Assembly: GCF_015706575.1 (NCBI RefSeq)
Contig: NW_024037069.1
Location: 38,213,315-38,277,314 of the forward strand
DNA: 64,000 nt
Direction of reading: 5' to 3'
Origin: Patiria miniata
Taxonomy: Eukaryota > Echinodermata > Asteroidea > Valvatida > Asterinidae
Below are positions 1 to 10,900 of this stretch, in pieces. Numbering within the stretch: position 1 is the first letter of the stretch; each line of letters opens with the position of its first letter. Under the pieces are notes generated by a model that saw only the letters and a program-made list of their open reading frames with translations, ran no database searches and was not told the origin of the DNA. The position numbers and the translations under genes are program-made.

Positions 1-387
1 GGTCACAGCTGTTTTACCACTCACCCTGAGTCGAAGCATATTATAGCACAGCTTAAACAGTCCCAGCCAGTCAATCCTACAGGTAATTATGTACTGTAGG
101 CTGGGAATTCTTACAAGTAAAGTCACTCGTTTGATTTTGACTGAAAGGACAACTTGGCACAGAATATACAGGCATGACCACAACTGCATGAAAAACACAA
201 TTTCATATTTTAATGACTAGGAAGAGTAAGTTATCACTAACAGTTATTAAAAATGCCTGGGAATAAGTATCATATCAATTCCTGCAAACAATGAAATGCA
301 CTTGACCTGTACAATTTAATTAAACAAATATTATCAATGTTATTGACAGATGAAGATAAACAAATTTTAGTGTGAAGTTGTACATAC

Positions 388-1220
388 TTTGTGAGACTTT
401 CTCATACGCTCTGCCAAGTGTGATCAGGTTCCGTATCTCCGGGTTAAATCCCTCAATTGTGTGCTGCATTTAACAAGGGGGGAAAAAACGAACAAGAGAA
501 TAAATAAAAGTGTCTCTCATTTCTGCAAGACAAACTTTAAATAATGCAATCCTGTAAACTACATCAGTTGGAATGTATTGCGTTTAGTAAACATAAAATC
601 TTTGATAGGAAAGTATTTCTTTTTTTTAAGTTATAGTTTTTGGGGGTTTTTTTGTAACTTTTCTGGCATATAAACACAATTGTTTTGTTATCTGATCTGA
701 ATAGGTAAGAAGGGAATAGAATATTTTTGGAGATGTTTCCTAAAAATGAAATAAAAAATAAACAAACATCTCACAGTGTGCTCTTAATTCTATTTTTAAA
801 ATAGGATAAATAATGAATGCATAAAAGATCAAACCAGTCCAAGCAATACTTGTCACTTTGAAAACACAAACATCCCCCCCCCCAAAAAATGGAAAAACTA
901 GAAACAAAAAGTATGTGGCGTCAGGATGCAACATTCTTTCCGAAAATTGATTAAACAATGCAATGTATCTCCTGTAATTCCTACATTCGCAGGAATTAAT
1001 ACACCGCGTTGCAACACGGACTTGTGTACCTGCAAGTCCGAGACATTTGCCCGCTTGGCTTTCGTCTCCGTTCACGCCAGATCAGTGAAGGCGGGCCGCT
1101 AAATCTTCCCTCAAAAAAAATATTTTCCGGGCCTTACTTTCTCTCAAGAAAGAATACAAAACTCACCTTGTAGACATTTTCAGTCATGCGATGAAGCTGC
1201 TCGCCGGCAGACATCGTCAT
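388..1220 (-). CDS. BAIAP2: I-BAR (IMD) protein of the BAIAP2/IRSp53 family, N-terminal exons only
   Basis: Two coding exons are visible. Exon 1 (1167-1220) starts with ATG at 1220 and gives MTMSAGEQLHRMTENVYK, ending at a GTGAGT donor in phase 0. Exon 2 (388-463) follows a CAG acceptor and gives HTIEGFNPEIRNLITLG then RAYEKVSQ, ending at a GTATGT donor in phase 1. The pattern TENVYK, FNP, RN, G and YEK matches the start of the I-BAR domain of IRSp53/BAIAP2, which in that family bends membranes outward and couples Rac/Cdc42 to actin; it fits less well to MTSS1. The rest lies beyond the left edge. I could not place a convincing third exon in bases 1-380, although an acceptor-like site lies near base 25. 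The start codon sits 325 bp from the start of the divergent plus-strand gene, which suggests a shared promoter. Invertebrates usually have one gene for the BAIAP2/BAIAP2L group, so the symbol is to be read loosely. Confidence 0.82.
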
Positions 1221-1544
1221 CTTGCTCAAAATTGCCGCAATTCAGACGGGGAGAAAGGGAAGATATCTCTGAAAGAAAAAGACACAGCAAAACGATTGTG
1301 CGTGTGCACTCAACGTGTGCAGTGAAAGCAAATGACGGTACGGCTGCGGTACGGCCGTACGGCCGTACGGCCGTACCGTACGGTCGGTGTGTCAATCATT
1401 TTCCTGCTTATTTACATGTAAGGGTCAAAAGTCACTGCAAAGGTCAAAAGTCAAACTACATGTGAAATAGTCTGGAGCTCTGTTTCAGGACGAATTTAAT
1501 GCTTACCGAAAAGGGAGGTGAATTAGGATGTCAGACAAAACAAA
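1221..1544. promoter_or_regulatory. Divergent promoter region with a GTACGGCC palindromic tract
   Basis: This 324-bp gap separates two start codons that point away from each other (minus at 1220, plus at 1545). Positions 1336-1387 hold a tract of overlapping self-complementary GTACGGCC units, unusually CpG-rich for this AT-rich window. No TATA box is evident. I infer a bidirectional promoter; the tract may bind a factor as a palindrome or may simply be an unstable simple repeat. Confidence 0.5.
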
Positions 1545-1656
1545 ATGGCGTCCTCCAGTCTGCAAGAAAATCAAACTTTTCGGGACAGAGTCCACGAAAA
1601 TAAAGAGGTTGCAAAAACCACTGGTGATATTTATAAAAAGAAGTACGCAACATTGA
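1528..1656 (+). promoter_or_regulatory. Possible upstream ORF overlapping the INO80-like start codon
   Basis: An ATG at 1528 opens a 42-codon frame that ends at TGA 1654-1656, overlapping the main ATG at 1545 in another frame. If transcription starts upstream of 1528, ribosomes initiating here would bypass the main start. The main start is chosen because its frame matches the coiled-coil protein and joins in phase to five downstream exons. Confidence 0.3.
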
Positions 1657-4600
1657 AACGCAAGTGTGAGAGTATCCAATTGGTGAGTGGTAATGGCGTA
1701 GAAATTCTTAAAATGTTGTAGAATTGTGTATAATTGTTGTTACTGCACAGATTTTCCCTTGACCAGTTGTGGTATTTGAGTAATTGTCAAATAGAACAAA
1801 AACAACTTTTGGTTTTAATCGATATTGGAAAAAATGTTGCAACCTGACGCCACTTCCGCAATTGTGTCCAAAGTCTATGGAGAGTCAATAAAATGTTCTA
1901 AGTATTTCCTGGGGAAAAGTTCCATACTCGGATGTCAATTTATCTGCTGCCAAACATATTAATTGTCACCTCACCTTGTCGTTTGAACCAAGAGAAATCC
2001 AGGAAGCTGTGTAAAGGCGAAAAATTTTTACTCAAAATGTGTTTTTAGTGCACATTTTGGATGCATACGTCGTGCAGAACTAACTTGAGGCAGCCGGTCA
2101 AAACTGATTGTAGTGGCTGAAAAGACAGCGGTACGTTATACACGTGACATCAACAACCATGACGTCGCATGAGCCTGCCAATGATAGTGCAATACGTCAT
2201 TATGAATATTTATTTTCTCATGAATATTTAGTTTATTTCAATGGATACTTCAAATACGTCCAAAGATTGATGATTGCAACAGCGATCGTGCGCGGCCTAG
2301 CGGTTAAGAGTCTCGTGTATCAAGCAAGCGTCAGAGGTTCGAATCCCGATGAAGTAACTGACTGATTAATAAATAGAAATTAAGGAAAGGAGAAGGTGAG
2401 AGTAGAGGAGGGAAAGTGGAGGAATAACCATAAAAGATGTAACTTTTGGCGCTAGAAAATTAATTGAAAAAAGTGACGTCCGAGTATGGAATTTTTTCCA
2501 TTTCCTGTTAGTCACTTACTGACTTAGTGTTAAACAAAATTGGAAATATTTCTCAGTCCCAGATTCATGTCATATCATCATTTTTGCTATGAATGACCTT
2601 CATTGAGATGATATATGAAGAAAAAGTGGCATCAGGTTGCAACATTCTTTCCTCGATTTGATCGGCAAGTGAAGCAAACCAAAAGATATTTGATAATGCA
2701 AGCTAGTAAAGCTTCGGCACTTTTATGTCATTGACATTGGCCATTAAATTATTGGCTGTCCATGTTGACTTGATGTTCATTTTACATTTAAATAATCTTA
2801 TGCCAAGGCCCTATTTTATATATGTCAAATTAAAAAAAGAAGAAATCCTCAGATTCCCTAATAACTGAAACTGAAAGTGCTATGATCAATTCAGTATTTT
2901 CTCTCTCCAGTAAACTGTAAATATTAACACAGTCACTAAAAATAATGTCTAACTTTATAGGCCTATGCAGCTTGAACTTTTTATCTGCTTATTTTAACTC
3001 AGGACAATGAAAAGTGTTTGAACAGACTGTATTATGTGAAGAAGGCAGTCCGGAAGATGTCGAGAGAAAGGAGGTAAACTAACATATTTAACTTTGAGGC
3101 CTGTGGTTATTTCAGTTTTCACATCAATGTATTGATATATTTTGTATTTGTTTGTTTGTTTGGTTGGTTATTTGTTTTTTTGGAGGGGGTCCATGAACAT
3201 TGGAATTATAAGTTTGAGAAGAGTATTCTTGATCTTGAATGATTTGCTTTACAGGTTCCTGATGACTAAGCTGAATAAATACGGAGATGACTTCAAGAAT
3301 GCAACTCTTCCATTACCAATAGAGGTGTGTTAGACAGCCGTCTCAACATAGAATTAATACATGCCTACTGAACTGGAGTGGTATTTAACAAACCAACTGT
3401 AGTTGGGGTTATCCTAACAACGGTCGGAACTATCCCAACTGCAGTTGGGACTGTCCCAACTGTAGTTTGGTCTATTAGTATTAACCGCCCTAGTATTTAA
3501 CCTTAAAAAAATGCAGTATAGTTTCTAAGAATCATCATGGTACTTTGTGCAGACTTTCTAAAATCTCGAGGGTTTAGAAGGGTTACACTTCAGGTGTTCT
3601 GGAAATTTGATTTAAAATGAGGAGGCCAGTAGTATAGCTCTGCGACATGTCCTTTCTATTAGGCCAAAAAAAATAAATAATCGGTCTCTGGTCAGACCGA
3701 AGTTCCGGAATTGATGCGGCGACACGTTTTTTTTTTTGTTTTTTTTTGGTGGCTTTTTTTTTTCAAGCTTCAATTGTACAGACAAGGTGGTTACTATTTT
3801 GCTTTTTTGTGTCCTCATTATACATTGGTGTCCTCCATAATTTGCCTTGGTGCCCTTTATCATTTGCCTTGGTGCAATTTCCCCGTTCCTTGGTGCTCCT
3901 TGGTACAAAAATTTGAGGAGGTGCGGCAATAGAGGGCGCTGTTGTAGCTTCCATGTTAATTTGAAGAAAAAAAAAAGGTTGACGCGCATGATTAAGAGAC
4001 CAGAGACCGAGTATTTATTTTTTTGACCTTACCTTGATAATGTTGGAATACGTGATTTGTACGTATCCACTGTTACGTGACAAACCCTTAAAGTGTGGTT
4101 TGCCTGGTCTTGGATAAAATTGTTGATTAAGATTTTCAAACAAACCACAAAGAGAAACTGACACGGTGCATTATAATTATTTTGAAGTTGAATAAAGCAA
4201 TGGACTGGAGCAGAGTTTGAACCTGTGGCCTCCAGATTGCCGCTCAAGTGCTCTACCGACTGAGCTATCCAGCCCTATTTGTTGGTGTATCACTAGCACC
4301 CCTTGAACAAAGACATTGGCAAAATGGGGAACCACCAACATAGGGCTAGATAGCTCAGTTGGATAGCTCAACACCGGAACAGCAATCCGGAGGTAGCAGG
4401 CTCAAACCCCGCTCCAGTCAATTTTGTTCTTCAACTTTAAGACTCTTATTCAGTTCACAAGTCTCTACATTGATCCCATACTGTGCAGGATGACTCCATG
4501 TTGCATCTTATGAGCGTCAGCAACCCCATCGCACCCAAATTCCCGGCCTCCCGTGGGCTGGCCGGCCTGGTGTCCAAATCCAAGCGCAAGGCGTCCACGG

Positions 4601-6579
4601 GGAGACGTCCCGGCCGGCCCCGACTGATCTCGGAGATGACGTCGCGCGACGATATGCCGCGGTCGTCGGGACGCGGGGGTAAAAGGAAGAGGATGGCCTC
4701 GCAGAGCAAGCAGGAGAAAGAAAAAGGTGAACATTGGTTCTTTGTCTCTGATCAGGCACCACATTTCTAGCATTTCTGTAAGCCATGAATCTTCCCTATA
4801 AGTATAGACAGTATTTCATCAGGAAAATTAAGTAGGTTTCACCTTTATTTTGTCTTTAAAATAACGCTGTACTGGTACCATACCAAGTGAGCTATCCAAA
4901 TTAAGGTCAGGAGAGACAATCTTCCTTATATTCTGAAACCCTGGACATACTGAGTGATAGTTGACAAAACATTGGAAAACATATAAAGTTTTTTGGGGGA
5001 AAAGGGGCATCTGTCAATATGAAAAAGCTTTGTTACAAAGGTGCATGTCATCAATCAGACACACCGGCTTGGAGCCTTTTGCATAAGTTATTGCATACAG
5101 TATCCATGATTTCTGTAGCTCCTGTGAGACTCTGGAATTCTGAGGGAACATTACTATCAAACTGTTACATGTTGTATTGTTGCTGCTTATTTCCAAGATC
5201 CCCTAGCACCCAAGAAGCCAGCCAACGCCTTCCTGATGTTCTGCCAGACCAAGCGACAAGAGGAGTCTTCATCCAAGGACCAGGACGGAGCAGGAAGCGA
5301 CGTGAGCCACCAGGAACTGACGCGCCAACTAGCCAAGGAATGGAACTATCTGGGTGCTGGCGAAAAAGAGGTAAGGTCCCTGGACTCTTCAATACCCTAA
5401 GCATCCTTGCTCGAGACAAATACATCTGAGCATAACCGCATGGTTTCATTGGTAAAAGTTCTGTTTTGTGTTGTATGGAAACTGATTTTTTTTTTCACAA
5501 GATGTAAGGACTTTAAAGCACATAATCTACAGTAGAGCACCTTGATAACAAGATCCTTGGGACTTAACAGTTACCTTGTTGTAACAGGTACCTTGTATTA
5601 TCAGTAATGGAAAACAAAGGAAAACAAAGACAAGAGACCTAAAATTGTCCTTGTTATAAGCAGGATATTGTATTAACAGTGCTCTTCTTATCAGGGTTTG
5701 ACAATATGTGGAAGTTCTTACAAAAGTAAATACGATCAGACTTTATTTAAAAAAAAAATCTTTATAAGACAATATAGGATTGGAACCTACCTAGGGTAAT
5801 AAGCCTCTGTCCTAATGACGTCATACTTTGTTTACGTGCGTGTTTCCCTATGGTGCTCAGTGGACTGTGGGCCCCCATTGGCTCCACAGGAAAGTGCACA
5901 TGTAAACAAAGTGTGACGTTATTAGTACAGAGGCTTATTCTTACTCGAATAAAAATCACACTTGAATTTTTAAATGACTTGCATGTGCCATTTTGACAAC
6001 CCCACACATGAAAAAGATTACCATTTTATGTACATTTCAATCTCTGTGTGCAGTTCTAAAAACATATATTGTGATGCCTGGCTAACTACTTACTTGCTTT
6101 CAACATCTTTCAAAACTCGTTACCCACTTTCACGTTTGGCCTTTCAGACGTACTACACCATGTACGAGCGGGACAAGGACCGATACCACAAGGAAATGAA
6201 AGAGTACATCAAGTCCAACAACCTGGAGCCTCTCCCCACAACAAACCCCATGCCACAACCCCCGACAGTCACTGTCACAGTCACGAGGACAGAACCAGTC
6301 TCAAATGTCCAATTCGTGTCCAGCGAGTTACCCGTGGTTGTCAAAAGCGAGCCCAATCCGGACATCCAACTACCCCCCTCGTCAGCTAGCGCACTGAGTG
6401 CAGTCACCACGCCAGTAATCACCACCGTCTCGAAACCAGAAACTCTGATGCCAATTAAACAAGAAGCAAAAGTGGAAACTTTAATGAGTCTTGAATGCAG
6501 GACTCCAAAACTGAAGAGTTGTTTGCAGCCCAAGTCGCCAGTGGAAGGGGACGATCCCTACCATTTTGATGACGACTGA
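1545..6579 (+). CDS. Coiled-coil, AT-hook and HMG-box protein (Nhp10/INO80-subunit-like)
   Basis: Six exons join in phase: 1545-1682, 3003-3073, 3255-3324, 4489-4726, 5198-5370, 6148-6579, giving 373 aa. Residues about 28-90 form a basic coiled coil starting GDIYKKKYATLKRKCESI, similar to the shared N-terminal motif of INO80E and TFPT. An AT-hook (TGRRPGRPRL) lies at about 131-140. A single HMG box spans about 173-252, from DPLAPKKPANAFLMF to YYTMYERDKDRYHKEM. The C-terminal 120 residues are low-complexity, rich in Pro, Thr and Val, and end acidic (DPYHFDDD). In yeast, Nhp10 is an HMG-box INO80 subunit; vertebrate INO80E and TFPT have the coil but no HMG box. The combination therefore suggests a nuclear DNA-binding subunit of an INO80-type remodeller. 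Exon structure and HMG box are seen; complex membership is inferred. Other HMG-box families (HMGXB4, TOX) are less likely because of the N-terminal coil. Confidence 0.85.
1827..2652. mobile_element. Non-autonomous DNA transposon with 25-30 bp inverted ends, in intron 1 of the HMG gene
   Basis: The left end carries ATGTTGCAACCTGACGCC and the right end its near-perfect inverse (GGCATCAGGTTGCAACAT) at 2627-2644. An inner inverted pair (about 1920-1943 and 2476-2498) supports one element. A related single end lies at about 907-940. The centre contains a separate tRNA-like segment (2281-2365). No transposase frame is present. Confidence 0.6.
2281..2365 (+). repeat. tRNA-derived SINE head fragment
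   Basis: The segment has an A-box-like GGCCTAGCGGTTAAGAG and a perfect B box (GGTTCGAATCC) spaced as in a tRNA gene, but no convincing cloverleaf with a 7-bp acceptor stem. I read it as the promoter head of a tRNA-derived SINE inserted in the surrounding MITE rather than a working tRNA gene. Confidence 0.5.
3380..3480. repeat. Palindromic CCAACTGTAGTTGGG repeats
   Basis: About four imperfect copies of a CCAACTG(T/C)AGTTGG unit lie in tandem in intron 3 of the HMG gene, and each unit is its own reverse complement. Outer sequences (TATTTAAC near 3371 and 3494) suggest a small palindromic element. Nothing codes here. Confidence 0.45.
3659..4031. mobile_element. MITE with TTAGGCC ends, type 1
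   Basis: About 35-bp inverted ends: TTAGGCC followed by an A-run and TCGGTCTCTGGTC at the left, and GACCAGAGACCGAG followed by a T-run and GACCTTA at the right. It is 373 bp, has no transposase, and lies in intron 3 of the HMG gene. The same outermost bases occur on other elements at 28676, 54307 and 56658 whose bodies differ. An AGAGGGCGCT motif lies inside at 3931-3940. Confidence 0.7.
4203..4274 (-). repeat. tRNA-like SINE head, minus orientation
   Basis: Read on the minus strand, the segment pairs a full 7-bp acceptor-like stem (GGCTGGA with TCCAGTC, one G-U), has a GCTC/GAGC D arm and a TTCAAAC T-loop. Its anticodon arm is imperfect and the base before the putative anticodon is not T. 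A tail about 50 bp long (to about 4140) is partly shared with the opposite-facing copy at 4344. A degenerate tRNA or SINE head is more likely than a working tRNA. Confidence 0.5.
4344..4419 (+). repeat. tRNA-like SINE head, plus orientation, facing the previous copy
   Basis: A second member of the family at 4203-4274, inverted relative to it and about 70 bp away. Its D arm is altered and one acceptor pair is lost, but it has a good 5-bp anticodon-type stem (CCGGA/TCCGG). The shared 3' flank after CTCCAGTCAATTTTG supports a SINE family. Confidence 0.5.
5794..5944. mobile_element. Small MITE, 151 bp
   Basis: About 40-bp inverted ends: GGGTAATAAGCCTCTGTC at left and GTACAGAGGCTTATTC at right, each with an inner GTTTAC/GTAAAC match. 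It lies in intron 5 of the HMG gene. No coding capacity. Confidence 0.65.
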
Positions 6580-7020
6580 ATGTACAGCAGTTGATATAAT
6601 TTTTTTTTTACGTCAAACGGCCAATACTCTAGACCCCAAAACGTCTGAAAATATTATGGAAAATCAGAAATGGCCAAGTTAGGGTCCACTCATTGATGGG
6701 TCTAAAAGTATAATGCGACTGTGCCAATTTCAGACATTCTGCTCCAATGCCAGGGCGTCAGGTTGGAGCATTTATACAGTTATATTAATATATACATTTA
6801 CATTGCGCAGAGGTTCTTTCTTCACCTTTCACTACTGTGACCTGGGTTGGGTTTTCAGTCCCTACCTGATTCCGTGGGTTTTCCCTAAAATATTCTTCTG
6901 GGGTTTTCCTGGGGTTTTTTTAAGTGAAAAGTTTCATTGTCTTCTCTCTACAGGTTTCTTCAGGCTTGCGAGCTACAGTGCCTAGGGCACCTTTGAGGAA
7001 TCCTTGGTTTCATTGTCAGA

Positions 7021-7026
7021 AATAAA
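7021..7026 (+). terminator. Poly(A) signal for the HMG-box gene
   Basis: AATAAA lies 442 bp past the stop codon at 6577-6579, with no other gene on the plus strand nearby. It is the first good signal after the stop. Confidence 0.5.
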
Positions 7027-7979
7027 TCATAACAAAAATAATAATGTTATTTTTCAGGCTCTTAGAGCTACTTGTATTTCTTATTTTTGAGATCTCCATT
7101 CTGAGTTTTTGTAATTTCTTCAATTATTTTCCCCCAGTTGTCATTGATTGAGGTCATTTATCCAAACTATTTAATTTTCAGAACTCAGTTTTGTCAACAA
7201 ATTGGGCACTCCTTGATTGCCTGAAATTATCCCAGTAGTGACAAAATATGTCAACTTAATTTCAAACCAGAAATAAACTTGGCTTAACTTTTAAGTCGCT
7301 TGGTCCGAAGATAAACCCAAAATCTTGTTCACAAAACAAAAAGACCAAATGTCCTCTCAACTTCTTTTACTATAGACTTCAAATTTATTATTCAATTGTC
7401 AATAATTACATTACAGTTTTAACTTTTTTGTACAAATTCTTTCGGGGACAACCTCCTTAAAGTCATAATTCTCTCTGGAAAAATTAAAAACCATGTAATA
7501 AATGTTGATCTCAAGCAGCTGTTGATTGCACTTTTTGCTGATATTAACTCAAGCAATTCTTATAAATTTTTCCAAAATTGTATTTTGTTTATGAATTTCT
7601 CAAAGTAAATCAACAAATTCTCCTCAGGAAGTCACAGGTCAACTTAAAGAAATTACTTTATACCATTCTGAAAGTTATATTTGTTTGATCCTTTTTGCTA
7701 CTTCAATTGTCAAATTCCTTCATAAATCCATTTATTTGTACAGAATGTTACAACTTGCTATATGACTTTTAATATACACTACAAAAGAAAGCTCAGAATC
7801 TGCTTTAGTATACAAGCAATCAAATGTTTTTTTCCCCCACAAAGTTTAGCTGCTTATCGAAATTTCCAAACATGATTTTTTAAAACCACAAACTTTGCCA
7901 GTGCATTTTAGATCTTCCATAAAAGGTTGTTCCATTAGTCCTTGGTGACCAATTCCACACCAAAATTACAATTTTTCCT
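7027..7979. other. Convergent 3' ends (HMG gene and HAGH)
   Basis: No coding potential is seen. The stretch is AT-rich and lies between two genes transcribed toward each other. Minus-strand AATAAA candidates for HAGH are at 7731-7736 and 7384-7389, so much of it is probably HAGH 3' UTR. Confidence 0.45.
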
Positions 7980-10900
7980 TCACATTTTGGGTTTGAAATT
8001 GTTCTTGTCTTCCCGCAATTTGGCCATGGTCTCAATTGGGTCCGACGTCCCCGTGTACTTCTGAATAGTGGGCTCCCTGCAATTAAACAAAATAAACACA
8101 ATTTCAATTTGAGTTCTTGCTGCTCGTAATTTTTTTTTTTTGTGGGGGGGGGGGGAGGGGTTTCAACAGGATTTCCCTTGCAGGGAGTTGAAAGCGAAGT
8201 TGGCAAGTACCGTCGTTGAGGTCAAATGTGATGCGATCAAGCTAAATTAGTCGTTTGTCGACCCTGGTTAATTTTTTTTTAAATTTCTTTGAAATATGGC
8301 GCAGCAGATGCACGTCAAGAAAATGTGACTCCCACAATGCCGAAGCACGTGATAATCTGTAGGTAGTGAAATCATTTAAGAGAGATCTATACAGTGTGCT
8401 GCCAACATTCTCAGCATTACTGCTGTGAAAACCGCATGCTGGTACCATCTTTAGTTCAAAAATTATGGAAGTCAGAACACGAAGTGATGTGATGAAGTGG
8501 CCCTAGTTTGGCCTGAATCTCCAAATGAAAGTTCCCGACAAACGACTCATTTAGCTTGATCGCATCACAAATGTTGGCAGCACATTGTATAGATCTCTCT
8601 TAAATGACTTCACTACCTACAGATTATCACATGCATCGGCATTGTGGGAGTCACATTTTCGTGACGCGCATCTGCTGCGCCATATTTCCAAGAAATTTCA
8701 AGCAACATGCGCACCTGATAGAGTATAAGCAGTTGTAATTTTCCTACGAAGATGGCCATCTACAAGAGGGTCCATTGAGGGTCCCAGGAATCAAGGTCAT
8801 AATCACAAGGATGGTTCGCCTACCTGACCCTCATGAAGGGGTTGTATTTCTTCTCATCTCCGATACTGGAAGGCACAGTGGGTACTTGCTTGGCTCGCTG
8901 TGCCTGAAACGAGAGACAAATGTGGACTCCTGGGTCAGTAAGGTTGTGCAGGTGTATACTCTGAACAGGCCCTTCGCAAGCCCGGGAGGGGAGGGGCATA
9001 TTACCAACTAAGGGGGCCCACTACCACAAAAATACACATGTATGGCTTTTGCCATTGGGAGGGGAGGGAGGGGGGGGGGGGCAATTGCTCGCCAAGGGGG
9101 CACGGCCCCACCCTACCTCCCCACCCCCCTTGGTGACGGGCGTGACTCTGAAGCAAAATCAATCAAGTAACATATCTCGGCAATTGATTGACTTGGTGAT
9201 GTGCCTCTGCCATGCCTGTGAACCAATAATGAAGATGAACTTCTCTAATCAAACTATGATCGATGAACTTAATTGACCTATCGCGGTAGAATCACGTTAG
9301 AATCGTGTCAACGCAGCTTGTGAAATATTGTCCAATTACATGATTTACGAATGAACGCGGAACGCGCAAAATCTGAGACAAACAAAACTTAGTGTACAAA
9401 AACTCCATAGGGTTTTCTAAGGGCCGTGTCAAACTCGCAAACGGTGATAGGTCAATTCTCCTGGTCCCTTGCCATATGCATGTACATGTATTGCAAACTA
9501 TGTTACAATCTAGTGACATGATTCAACCAATCTTGGTGGGCAGGTCCCGAGTATTCAAACTAATACAACCATCATTCAATAGCATGTATTTGACCACAGT
9601 AATTAAGTTCATTTATGGCTGTGGTCCAATGGTTACAGTGTTCGACTCGAGTGCCGTGGTACGTGGGGGGGGGGGGGACATGGTGCTTGTGTTCTTGGGC
9701 AAGACACTTTACTACAATTGCCTTTCTCCAAACAGGAGTATAAATGGGTACCTGTGAAGGTAGAGACCAGAATGCACTGATCTCGAGCTGCTGCAGTAGA
9801 GACCAGAATGCGCTGATCTCGAGCTGCTGCAGAAAAATGGTCTTGTTCCTGATGAACTGGGATAATAATTGTGAAGCGCTTTGAGACCTTTGGTATAAAG
9901 CGCTATATAAGCACCACATTATTATTATTATTAATGCTTTCTTGAAAAAATCTACAAACTACAAAACCACAACATTTCAGCCGTTATGTTTTGATGGGGT
10001 GTTTTTTTTGGGGGGGGGGTCCCCTAAAAAAAAAAAAAAAGTTAAAGTCTTAGACAATCCAAAGTCAGTTCTAAGCAAGAGGAAAGCTTTACCTGCGCCC
10101 ATTCCATCTTCTTTTGCAAGTCTACGTTCTCAGGTTCAACGGTCAGTGCGTACCTTAGACTGCTCACTGAGTATTCATGACCACAGTAAACTTTCTGGAA
10201 AAAAAAACAATTGGAACAGAAATGGTGACAGAGATAACACACACACACACAAATTTGCTATAAAAACCTAACTGCCCCGAGTCCTTCAAAATCCTCTTTG
10301 CCAAAGTGGAGGAATTTGGAGGATTGAGGTTACATGGCAAAAGTGCGTTACTGATTTCGTAGGATGCACTTTGTCAAAGTCTTGGGCCGGACTGTGTTGT
10401 TTTTTTCTCAGCCATGCATAAATATATGCCTGGGTTATGCTTGAAATCCTCCGTACTGCTCCAGGATGTCACTGGCCAAGCCTCAACTTATTGACAGTCA
10501 CTGCCGCAGGATTTTGCGGGATTCAGGCAGTGGTCACCCCTCCATGTACCATATTCAAGAAATAATGGAGGAATTTGCAGGACTGAGGCTATATGCTATT
10601 TTTCCGTGAGGCCAATTGGAGGATTTTGCAAGATTGAGGCTACATCCTAGCAGAAAGGCCTAGGGAGTTAGGGTTTTTAAAGAACCATTTTGAGGTTGAT
10701 GGAATACTTACGAATTGGAAAATTTGTTGGACCCTATAAAAAATGTCAAGTCATAATTCTTGCTCATTGACCAGAATGCAGTACTATGCACTTTGAAATG
10801 ACACTACTGCCATCAAAAAATTTAAATAATTTTAAAGGTGGTGGGGTGGGGGAGAAATGTGGGCGGGGCCAACTCACCGTTTCAGGGGGGAGTTGCCCAA

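Noticed and set aside
1-30. Third coding exon of the BAIAP2-like gene
   Set aside because: An acceptor-like CAG exists, but the phase from exon 2 gives a stop and the residues do not match the family.
3612-3989. 125-codon minus-strand frame
   Set aside because: It lies inside a MITE and is mostly A-run-derived Lys and Phe.
4203-4274. Working tRNA gene
   Set aside because: The anticodon arm has a mismatch, the base before the putative anticodon is not T, and a degraded sister copy faces it.
4455-4786. Overlapping minus-strand frames over HMG-gene exon 4
   Set aside because: They arise from the GC-rich exon on the other strand; the plus frame contains the AT-hook and joins in phase with its neighbours.
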